Shown here piece by piece: positions 19,092-25,953 of a DNA stretch of 35,596 nucleotides. This DNA is from Lachnospiraceae bacterium (GTDB taxonomy: Bacteria; Bacillota; Clostridia; Lachnospirales; Lachnospiraceae), in the NCBI GenBank assembly GCA_017417105.1, contig JAFPZU010000129.1, forward strand, positions 1 to 35,596, written 5' to 3'. The stretch's first letter is position 1. Every line of letters begins with the position of its first letter. Both the position numbers and the translations under genes were made by a program. The notes beneath the pieces were generated by a model, which saw nothing but the letters and a program-made list of their open reading frames with translations, ran no database searches and had not been told where the DNA came from.

Positions 19092-19280
19092 GTATAGCAA
19101 GCGAAATTACTTAGGAGCTGTGCAGGAATTAATTTACAATATTGCGCCGGATTTTGGCCGCTGAAAGCGGCATATTTCCTTGCAAAATCCGGGCGCATCC
19201 GCCGGAGGCTTTATAGTAAGCGAAATTATTTATTTCGCTTACTATAATTGTTGCACAGATCCTTATTTCGCTTACTATAC
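19092..19280. repeat. 189-base palindromic element with imperfect terminal inverted repeats
   Basis: The left end (19092-19124) begins GTATAGCAAGCGAAAT and runs to CTGTGCA; the right end (19252-19280) begins TGCACAG and ends ATTTCGCTTACTATAC. As inverted repeats they match with one substitution in the outer 16 bases and a small gap inside. Between them lies the 99-base core shared with the window's right end, plus a perfect 16-bp hairpin (19211-19226 with 19232-19247, loop TATTT) that repeats the same TATAGTAAGCGAAAT word. No transposase is encoded. A MITE-like or REP-like dispersed repeat is the best description. A clear target-site duplication was not found. It lies between the LtaS-like gene and the signalling locus, ending 31 bases before the first kinase ATG. 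Confidence 0.75.
19143..19241. repeat. 99-base structured repeat core, copy 1
   Basis: This stretch is identical, base for base, to 35498-35596. It can fold on itself: 19144-19156 pairs with 19183-19196 (GCGCCGGATTTTG with CAAAATCCGGGCGC, one bulge). Inside that lies a perfect hairpin, GCCGCT-GAA-AGCGGC (19157-19171). It is followed by GCATCCGCCGGAGGC and then the TATAGTAAGCGAAAT hairpin. Complete identity over 16 kb of distance points to recent copying or strong selection. Confidence 0.9.
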
Positions 19281-19311
19281 TGTTTGGAAGGGGTATGGTT
19301 TTGCGTCTTAT

Positions 19312-21402
19312 ATGAAAGAGATCGGGAAGCAGGAGATAAGGGTCATATCGCATATCATTCTCGTCACTGCGGTGGCTTTTTTTTCGTTGGTTCTTATCGT
19401 GCTTAATCTTTATAAGGAATGGGATAACTGGACCATACCGTTGCTTGTCGCAGCCCCTCTGGTCTGCCTTGGCATGCACGTTTTAAGAAAGCCGGATGAG
19501 ATCCTCAGAGTTTATTTTTACAGCACGATCCTTTTCCTTGAGATCTTTTATTATATGGTACACGCGGACTATCTGTACGACGGCATCCCTCTCATAATGC
19601 TGACCCTTGCTTTCCTTGCGATGACCAGGGAGGTGCCGCTTTTATGGGTCTGCATATCTGTTGGAATACTGGGCTTTTTTGTACGCATTGCCGAATTTAT
19701 CAGTGAGACGGATTCTCTTCTCTCTGTTTCAGACCTGATCAAGTGTGCCTGGAATATATTCCTTGTCATAGCCACCGGAATGGCCATAACCAAAATGTTA
19801 AGAACCTCCGATGAGACTCAGCTTTCCTTAAAAGAGAAGTTTCAGGCTATGGAGCAGGATACGAAGAGGGCTGATATCTTCCTTGCAAACGTATCAAACG
19901 AGATAAGGATGCCGGTTGATGAAGTCATAGGGCTTTCTGATTCAGCTTACGGGCTTGAAACAGATGAGAGAGTAAAGGAGAAGCTTGGCAGGATCTCCTA
20001 TATAGGACATAAGGTTGCGGAGCAGATAGGAGATATCCTTGATTACTCCGAGCTTGAAATGAACAGGGTGTCCGTTTCATTTGAAGAATACAGACTTTCG
20101 GATATACTGGATGATCTGGTTAAGGAGCTGAAGCTTTTTAAGCGGGATGATATAGAGCTTGTAATAGACGTGGATCCCAGACTTCCTGCCGTCCTGAAGA
20201 CGGATATCGTAAAGCTTAAAAGGGTTTTGTGGCATGTGATACTTAATGCCATAAAGTATACGGAGGAGGGCGGAGTGTATGTCCGTATCTCCTTTACAAA
20301 ACAGGAATACGGACTGAACCTCATAATAGACGTTGAAGATACGGGCATAGGAATGGATGAGACCGAACTTGAGAGGATTTATGAGAGATTTTACAGGTCG
20401 GAGGGTGGCAAAGCTGCCATTGTTACGGGTCTTGGACTTGGAATGTCGATAGTGCTGGGGTTTGTCATTGCCATGGAAGGCTTTATTAATATAAAGAGCG
20501 CTCCGGGAAAAGGTACCCATGTTCATATAACGCTTCCCCAGGAGATAGTGGATCCCTCTCACTGCATGATCGTACCCAAAGCGTCGGAGCTTGAGATAGG
20601 CGGATATCTGCAGTTTGAAAAGTTCAGGAGTCCCTATGTCAGGGAATACTACAATTCGATGATGAGAAACCTGAGGGAAGGACTGGGTGTTTCTTTCTAC
20701 AGGGTGGATAAACCCGAGGATCTCTACAGACTATGGGAGAGACATTCCTTAACCCACCTTATAGTTGGAGAAGTGCAGTATGAAGCCGATACGGAGTATA
20801 TGGATGAGCTTTCACACGAGCTTACCCTTATTATCCTTTGTAACGATGACTTTAAGGTATCGGAGGGTTCTGAAGCGGTGCTTCTTAGAAAGCCTTTTTA
20901 CTGCTTTCCGGTGACAAAGATCCTGAACGGATATACGGGAGATAAAAAAGACACAGCTGCTTTAAGCGCGGCGCCTCTTCAAAGGGAAGAAAAAGAGACC
21001 GGAGGGGAGGCATCGGATGAAACTTTTGAGGCTTTGAGAAAAGCCGGCATAGACCCTGAAAAGGGACTTGAATGGTGCATGGATGACAGGGAGGTCTATA
21101 CAGCGGTGCTACAGGAGTGTGCGCTGGATGCTAAGAATAAAAAAGCGGAGCTTGAAAAATTCTATGCCGCAGGAGACTGGGAAAACTTCATGATAAGGAT
21201 CCACGGAATAAAAAGCTCTGCAAAGACCATAGGAGCCTCAGAAATTTCCGAGAGGGCAAAGAGACTTGAAAAAGCAGCGGAGGAGAAGGATGAGGCTTTT
21301 CTTAAGGAGCATTATCCGAAATTCCTTCCGGATTATATCCGCCTTACAGATATGATAAGAGAAGTCTGCGGCGAGGCAGAAGAAGAGGGAGAAGACTTTT
21401 GA
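19312..21402 (+). CDS. Six-TM histidine-kinase-like protein lacking the phospho-accepting His, with HPt domain
   Basis: The 696-residue product has six membrane helices (about residues 8-160), then a HisKA-like helix pair, an ATPase domain, a pseudo-receiver and an HPt domain. The H-box reads VSNEIRMP, so Asn196 replaces the phospho-accepting His of the usual SHEIRTP. The ATP-binding boxes look intact (N-box VILNAIKYT, G1 EDTGIGMDE, G2 TGLGLGMSIV). The next region (about 425-545) has a receiver-like ending (LLRKPF), but its phospho-Asp position reads LIVGEV, so it is probably dead. The C-terminal HPt motif IHGIKSSAKTIGA keeps His631. An open frame continues upstream to 19180 but lies in the repeat; ATG 19312 is the first credible start, although GGAAGGGG is about 19 bases away. 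It overlaps the next kinase by 4 bases and shares its membrane layout. A role as phosphotransfer relay or kinase modulator is inferred. Confidence 0.85.
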   Translation: MKEIGKQEIRVISHIILVTAVAFFSLVLIVLNLYKEWDNWTIPLLVAAPLVCLGMHVLRKPDEILRVYFYSTILFLEIFYYMVHADYLYDGIPLIMLTLAFLAMTREVPLLWVCISVGILGFFVRIAEFISETDSLLSVSDLIKCAWNIFLVIATGMAITKMLRTSDETQLSLKEKFQAMEQDTKRADIFLANVSNEIRMPVDEVIGLSDSAYGLETDERVKEKLGRISYIGHKVAEQIGDILDYSELEMNRVSVSFEEYRLSDILDDLVKELKLFKRDDIELVIDVDPRLPAVLKTDIVKLKRVLWHVILNAIKYTEEGGVYVRISFTKQEYGLNLIIDVEDTGIGMDETELERIYERFYRSEGGKAAIVTGLGLGMSIVLGFVIAMEGFINIKSAPGKGTHVHITLPQEIVDPSHCMIVPKASELEIGGYLQFEKFRSPYVREYYNSMMRNLREGLGVSFYRVDKPEDLYRLWERHSLTHLIVGEVQYEADTEYMDELSHELTLIILCNDDFKVSEGSEAVLLRKPFYCFPVTKILNGYTGDKKDTAALSAAPLQREEKETGGEASDETFEALRKAGIDPEKGLEWCMDDREVYTAVLQECALDAKNKKAELEKFYAAGDWENFMIRIHGIKSSAKTIGASEISERAKRLEKAAEEKDEAFLKEHYPKFLPDYIRLTDMIREVCGEAEEEGEDF

Positions 21403-24077
21403 GGGTACGGATCAAAAAGTTCATTGATTACCTCTATGACTGGAGAGAGGATGTGCAGGAGCGGCTTTTCATGCTCCTTACCGTCATTGCTCTTTCAGGC
21501 ATGGTATTTGCCATGATCAGCGGTCTTTTTATCGGCGAGAATGCTTCTTCCCTTCTTTATACCCTTATTGCATTTCTGGTCTTTGCGGTTATCACCTATC
21601 TGGGCTACAGATATCACAGGATAAGGCTTGTTGCCAACATACTGGCCGTGCTTCTGGTGTTTGGCTTCTTTCCGCTTGTGTTCTTTACAAGCGGAGGCAT
21701 ATACGGAGGCTCTCCCATCTGGTTCATGTTCTCGGTGCTCTTTGTGGGAATGATCTTAAGAGGAAAGCTTCGCATCATCTTCCTTGCAAGCGAATTCGTG
21801 ATCGCCGCGGCCTGCTATTATATTCAGTATATCCATCCCGAATACGTCATACCCCATAATATGAACGAGTTCTATATGGATTCTTACGGAACCTTCGTCA
21901 TAGTAAGTCTTCTCTGTACACTGCTCATTAATTTCCAGACCTATGTGTACCGCAAGGAAAATGAGATGGCAAAGGCGCAGAAGGAAGAGATCGACCAGCT
22001 GAGCAAGGCGCAGAACCGCTTCTTTTCAAGCATGAGCCACGAGATAAGAACTCCCATAAATACGATCATAGGCCTTAACGAGATGATAATGCGGGAGGAG
22101 ATCTCTGACGAGGTGGCGGAGGATGCAAGGAATATACAGGCAGCCAGCAGACTTCTTGTCAATCTCATAAACGATATCCTTGATATGTCAAGGATCCAGT
22201 CGGGACAGATGAAGCTAACCCTGGCACCATACAGTCCTGCAGAGCTTATCTACGAAGTGGTCAGCATGATGCAGGTAAGGGCGGATGAGAAGGGACTTCA
22301 GTTTGATGTTGTAGCCTATCCAGATATCCCCCAGGAGCTCTACGGAGATGAAGTCAGGATCAAGCAGATACTGATAAACGTCCTGAATAACGCAATAAAA
22401 TACACGGAGGAAGGGCAGGTTACCATATCCGCAAGATGTGAAAGACGCGGAGATGATGCCTTCATCATTTATTCCGTATCCGATACCGGCATAGGAATAA
22501 AAAAGGAGAGCATACCCCATCTTTTTACCGCCTTCAGAAGGGTTGACGAGGAGAGGAATAAGTACATAGAAGGAGCAGGTCTCGGACTTTCAATAGTCAA
22601 GGAGCTGGTGGATCTTATGGGTGGCAGCATAAAGGTCAACAGCCTCTATAATAAAGGCTCGACCTTTATCATAGAGATACCGCAGAAAATAGTTAATGAT
22701 GCTGATATGGGAGAGCTTGACGTTAAGAAACTTCGGTCTTCAAGCGGCAGCGCGGCCTATCACCAGAGCTTTGAAGCACCGGAGGCCAATGTCCTTGTGG
22801 TGGATGATACGCCTACGAATCTCCTTGTGGTTTCAAAGCTTTTAAGGGATACAAAGGTGAGGCTTGATACCGCAGGAAGCGGAGCTGAAGCCTTGCAGAA
22901 AACCCTTGATAAGGAATACCATGTAATCTTTATGGATCATCTTATGCCTGCGATGGACGGCATAGAGTGCATGCACAAGATAAGGACACAGACCGGAGGC
23001 CTGTGCAGGGAATCAAAGATAGTGGCTCTTACCGCAAATGCCGGCAGGGAAGACAGAGCCCGCTATGAAAGAGAAGGCTTTGACGGCTATATGATGAAAC
23101 CCGTAAAGGGTGAGACTCTTGAAAATGAGCTGAGGCGTCTTTTGCCGAAAAAGCTCATAACCATGGAGAAGGAAGAGGTAAGACCGCTTGACGAGACCGT
23201 ATCCTGGATACAGACGGAAAGTAATAAAAGACCCGTTGTCATATCCTCCTCCAGTGTTTTGGATATTCCGAAGGAATTTGTAGATAAATACCACATCGAG
23301 GTGATCCCTGCCGTAATCGAAACGGAGAACGGGTGTTTCAGAGACGCCATAGATATCGACACCGGGGCGCTTATGTCCTATATGGAAGACAACGGAAGAG
23401 AAGCAAAGATCCGAAAGATCAGTACGGAAGAATTTGAAAGCTTTTTCGGAGATGTGCTTGAAAACGCAGAGAATGTGATACATATCTCCGTTTCAAGCAG
23501 GATAACGGATACCAGCTACCTTGCCGCAGTAGATGCGAAGAAGACCTATGATAATGTTACGGTGGTGGATACGCTTCAGATTTCAACGGGACTGGGGATG
23601 ATGGTTCTGGAGGCCGGACGTCTTGCGGATGAAGGGAAGAGTGTAAGGGAGATAACCGAGCGGCTTGATGAGATGAAGGATGAGATAAAGACCACCTTCA
23701 TTGCGGATAAACTCGATAATCTTACAAAAGGCAGGCAGGTCTGGCGTGGACTTATCCTGTTTACAAGCGCCTTCATGATACGTCCGGTATTGGTACTGAA
23801 GAACGGAAGGATGACAATTAAGAAGGTGCACTTCGGAGCAAGGGAAAGAGCCTGGAAAAGGTATATTTCCGAGACCTTAACAAGACCGGATACCATAGAT
23901 AAGAGCAGGATCTTCGTAACCCATGTCGGATTAAGCCAGAAAGATCTTGATTTTATACGCAGCGAGATAGAAAAGAAAGTCTCATTTGAAAAGATCTATT
24001 TTGAACAGGCCGCAGCCGGAATTGCAGTAAATGTGGGAACCGGGACTTTCGGTATGTTTTTCAGGAGGAAGGGCTAG
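21399..24077 (+). CDS. Hybrid histidine kinase fused to a C-terminal DegV (fatty-acid-binding) domain
   Basis: This 892-residue protein has six membrane helices (about residues 20-185), HisKA with His214 (SMSHEIRTPINT), an ATPase domain (NVLNNAIKYT, SDTGIGIKK, GAGLGLSIV), a receiver with Asp513 (VIFMDHLMPAMDG and Lys in MMKPVK), and a DegV-type domain from about residue 607 to the end. DegV landmarks include VISSSSVLDIP, RKISTEEF, HISVSSRITDTSYLAA, VVDTLQISTGLGMMVLEA, the KGR loop near LTKGRQ, and the closing VNVGTGTFGMFF. DegV/FakB proteins bind a single fatty acid. The kinase may therefore sense or handle acyl chains; that is inference. The start is TTG at 21399 with GAGGGAG close upstream, overlapping the preceding TGA. 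The PAP2 gene begins at the base after its stop. The receiver's partner is probably one of the two local HPt domains. Confidence 0.9.
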   Translation: MRVRIKKFIDYLYDWREDVQERLFMLLTVIALSGMVFAMISGLFIGENASSLLYTLIAFLVFAVITYLGYRYHRIRLVANILAVLLVFGFFPLVFFTSGGIYGGSPIWFMFSVLFVGMILRGKLRIIFLASEFVIAAACYYIQYIHPEYVIPHNMNEFYMDSYGTFVIVSLLCTLLINFQTYVYRKENEMAKAQKEEIDQLSKAQNRFFSSMSHEIRTPINTIIGLNEMIMREEISDEVAEDARNIQAASRLLVNLINDILDMSRIQSGQMKLTLAPYSPAELIYEVVSMMQVRADEKGLQFDVVAYPDIPQELYGDEVRIKQILINVLNNAIKYTEEGQVTISARCERRGDDAFIIYSVSDTGIGIKKESIPHLFTAFRRVDEERNKYIEGAGLGLSIVKELVDLMGGSIKVNSLYNKGSTFIIEIPQKIVNDADMGELDVKKLRSSSGSAAYHQSFEAPEANVLVVDDTPTNLLVVSKLLRDTKVRLDTAGSGAEALQKTLDKEYHVIFMDHLMPAMDGIECMHKIRTQTGGLCRESKIVALTANAGREDRARYEREGFDGYMMKPVKGETLENELRRLLPKKLITMEKEEVRPLDETVSWIQTESNKRPVVISSSSVLDIPKEFVDKYHIEVIPAVIETENGCFRDAIDIDTGALMSYMEDNGREAKIRKISTEEFESFFGDVLENAENVIHISVSSRITDTSYLAAVDAKKTYDNVTVVDTLQISTGLGMMVLEAGRLADEGKSVREITERLDEMKDEIKTTFIADKLDNLTKGRQVWRGLILFTSAFMIRPVLVLKNGRMTIKKVHFGARERAWKRYISETLTRPDTIDKSRIFVTHVGLSQKDLDFIRSEIEKKVSFEKIYFEQAAAGIAVNVGTGTFGMFFRRKG

Positions 24078-25016
24078 ATGAGCGAAGGGGTTACGTTCTA
24101 TTTTGACTGGGAGGTTAAGCTTATCGTCTGGCTTCAGACATATCTGCCCGATGCGGTTTTAGCGGTGCTGTCATTTTGTTCCGTTTTCGGAGAGGAGAAG
24201 CTTCTTATCGCTGTTGTCGGACTTATCTACTGGGGGATCGATAAAAAGCTTGGGATTTATATTACGGAGAATATGCTTGTGGCAGCTACTTCTTCAAGCA
24301 TGATAAAGAATACGTTCTTCAGGAGACGGCCTTATTTTGATAATCCGGATATAAAGTGCTTAAGGATCGTGAAAAAGAACAGGGATATCTATGATGCCGC
24401 TGCTCAGGGCTTTTCTTTTCCGAGCATACATTCCTGTAATTCGGTAGCGATGTTTACAACCCTTGGGAGATATTCCGACAAAAAGATCTTCAAAATACTG
24501 GGAATTGTGATCCCGCTTATTGTAGGGCTTTCCAGAGTTTCCATGGGAGTGCATTATCCGACGGATGTTCTTGCAGGCTGGAGCATGGGGATCATTGTAA
24601 TACTTGTCCTGCCGGCAGTAAGGGATAAGATTAAGGACAGACGGATTTATTCACTGGTTCTTATTCTTTTATATTCATCGGGCTTTCTCTATTGTCAGAG
24701 CGAGGATTATTTTACCGGATTCGGCCTTATGACAGGAAATCTTTTAGCAATACTCTTTGAGGAGAAATATGTGAGGTTTGAGACCGCAAAGTCCTGGACA
24801 GGACGTATCGCAAGGGTTATCGGGGGAATGGCGATCTTTATGCTTTTGAGCGCCGGACTTAAGCTTCCCTTTGACAAGGAATTTCTTGAAAGCGTAAGCC
24901 TTGCCTCCCACATAGTGCGCACACTGCGTTACGCCATAATAGGATTTACGGGATTTGGACTGTATCCCATGCTCTTTATGGCTGTTGAACGCAGACTTGG
25001 GAACAGCGTGAAATAA
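24078..25016 (+). CDS. PAP2-family membrane phosphatase
   Basis: The 312-residue membrane protein carries the three PAP2 acid-phosphatase motifs: KNTFFRRRP (77-85), PSIHS (115-119) in place of the usual PSGH, and SRVSMGVHYPTD (152-163) with catalytic His159 and Asp163. Six to eight hydrophobic helices are visible, including several after the third motif. The family removes phosphate from lipid phosphates such as phosphatidate, phosphatidylglycerol-phosphate or undecaprenyl-pyrophosphate, with the active site facing outward. AGGAGG lies 8 bases before the ATG. It follows the kinase-DegV gene with no gap, so it is co-translated with a protein carrying a lipid-binding domain. No terminator is visible after it; a 118-base gap precedes the RsbW-like gene. 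Confidence 0.88.
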   Translation: MSEGVTFYFDWEVKLIVWLQTYLPDAVLAVLSFCSVFGEEKLLIAVVGLIYWGIDKKLGIYITENMLVAATSSSMIKNTFFRRRPYFDNPDIKCLRIVKKNRDIYDAAAQGFSFPSIHSCNSVAMFTTLGRYSDKKIFKILGIVIPLIVGLSRVSMGVHYPTDVLAGWSMGIIVILVLPAVRDKIKDRRIYSLVLILLYSSGFLYCQSEDYFTGFGLMTGNLLAILFEEKYVRFETAKSWTGRIARVIGGMAIFMLLSAGLKLPFDKEFLESVSLASHIVRTLRYAIIGFTGFGLYPMLFMAVERRLGNSVK

Positions 25017-25024
25017 CAAACTGT

Positions 25025-25054
25025 TTGCCAAACTTCCAGGGTATAGGATATCAT
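25025..25054 (+). promoter_or_regulatory. Possible promoter upstream of the RsbW-like gene
   Basis: TTGCCA at 25025-25030 and TATCAT at 25049-25054 are separated by 18 bases and could be -35 and -10 boxes. The -35 lies inside a small palindrome, GTTTGCCAAAC (25023-25033), which could be an operator. Neither box is close to consensus in full. This is the longest gap within the signalling locus, so an internal start for the partner-switch genes is plausible. Confidence 0.3.
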
Positions 25055-25116
25055 TAGTGCAAAGTCGTGAAATATAAATGCGACGGAGAGATCCGGATCG
25101 CTAAAAAAATAAACGG

Positions 25117-25123
25117 AAGGAGG
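25117..25123 (+). promoter_or_regulatory. Ribosome binding site that fixes the RsbW-like start
   Basis: AAGGAGG is a near-perfect Shine-Dalgarno site ending 11 bases before ATG 25135. A GTG at 25123 is in frame but overlaps this site, so it is not a credible start. Confidence 0.75.
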
Positions 25124-25134
25124 TGGCGGAGCAT

Positions 25135-25557
25135 ATGAAAGAGATGACTCTTGAAGCAAAAAGAGAGAATCTTCATCAGGTATTTGATTTTGTTACGGGA
25201 GAGCTTTCAAAAATTGTATCTGACAAAAAGATTATCCGTCAGGTCAAGCTCTGCGTGGAAGAGATCTTCTTAAACATCTCAAGCTACGCCTATCAGCCGG
25301 ATACCGGACCTGCAAAGATCACGGTGGAGGTTGAAGGTGATGACGGACCGGTAAGGATCGTAATATCGTTTTCGGACAAAGGACATCCTTTTGATCCCCT
25401 TTCGGTAGGAGATCCCGATACGGAGTCGGATCTTGATGAAAGACAGATCGGGGGACTTGGGATATTTCTTGTAAAGACAACTATGGATGGTGTCAATTAC
25501 GAGTATAAGGACGGTCAGAACATTCTTACGGTTGAAAAAACGTTACAATTCAGCTAA
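25135..25557 (+). CDS. RsbW/SpoIIAB-like ATP-binding serine kinase (anti-sigma type)
   Basis: The 140-residue product is a stand-alone HATPase_c_2 domain. The N-box reads VKLCVEEIFLNISSYAY, the G1 box FSDKGHPFDPL, and the G2-like loop RQIGGLGIFLVKTTMDG. In partner-switching systems such proteins bind either a sigma factor (or another target) or a STAS antagonist, which they phosphorylate on serine. The likely antagonist is encoded 64 bases downstream. No sigma factor or PP2C phosphatase gene lies in the window, so the target is unknown and may not be a sigma factor. The ATG at 25135 is chosen over GTG 25123 because of the strong AAGGAGG site. Cytoplasmic. Confidence 0.88.
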   Translation: MKEMTLEAKRENLHQVFDFVTGELSKIVSDKKIIRQVKLCVEEIFLNISSYAYQPDTGPAKITVEVEGDDGPVRIVISFSDKGHPFDPLSVGDPDTESDLDERQIGGLGIFLVKTTMDGVNYEYKDGQNILTVEKTLQFS

Positions 25558-25621
25558 CCGACAGTGTGCTGAACAGTAACGAAAAAACTTACCCTGTAGC
25601 ATAAGGAGAAGAGGAGCTGAT

Positions 25622-25927
25622 ATGGATATAAAGGAAACTTCGGAAGGCGGGATCATAATACTTAAAGTCAGCGGAGAGATTGACGGTTCAAATGTCCTGG
25701 ACTTTGAACATACATTAAAGCATGCGGCAGAGAGAACAGACAGGCTGGTTCTTGATCTTGAGAATCTTGAATATGTCTCTTCGGCAGGACTTCGGGCTTT
25801 CCTTATTATACAGAAGGAGATGAAAAAAGAAGATCATACAATGACCATTAAGCATGTTAATGAAGAGGTCATGGGGATCTTTATGGTTACCGGTTTTGTG
25901 AAGCTTCTTAACATTGAAGAAGACTGA
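25622..25927 (+). CDS. STAS-domain anti-sigma-factor antagonist
   Basis: This 101-residue protein is a single STAS domain of the SpoIIAA/RsbV type. The conserved phosphorylation loop reads LEYVSSAGLRAFL, with Ser53-Ser54 at the expected place. N-terminal beta strands (GIIILKVSGEIDGSN) are typical. It should be phosphorylated by the RsbW-like kinase encoded just upstream and, when unphosphorylated, pull that kinase off its target. AAGGAG and GAGGAG lie close before the ATG. The giant FIST-kinase gene starts 26 bases downstream, so the two outputs, partner switch and phosphorelay, are probably made together. A PP2C phosphatase to reset it must lie elsewhere. Confidence 0.92.
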   Translation: MDIKETSEGGIIILKVSGEIDGSNVLDFEHTLKHAAERTDRLVLDLENLEYVSSAGLRAFLIIQKEMKKEDHTMTIKHVNEEVMGIFMVTGFVKLLNIEED

Positions 25928-25953
25928 CAGAAGGACGGGAAGATTTACAAGGT

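Noticed and set aside
19180..19311. Longer N-terminus for the first kinase-like protein, starting at 19180
   Set aside because: This stretch lies wholly in the palindromic repeat and the bases after it. The 99-base repeat copy at the window end has no such gene, and the first membrane helix follows ATG 19312 closely.
23013..23483. Long minus-strand open frames inside + strand genes (also 9304-9864, 20077-20562, 2604-3083)
   Set aside because: They lie antisense to well-supported genes, show no family motifs and have no ribosome sites; they are by-products of codon usage.
25123..25134. GTG start for the RsbW-like gene
   Set aside because: The GTG overlaps the AAGGAGG ribosome site that serves ATG 25135.
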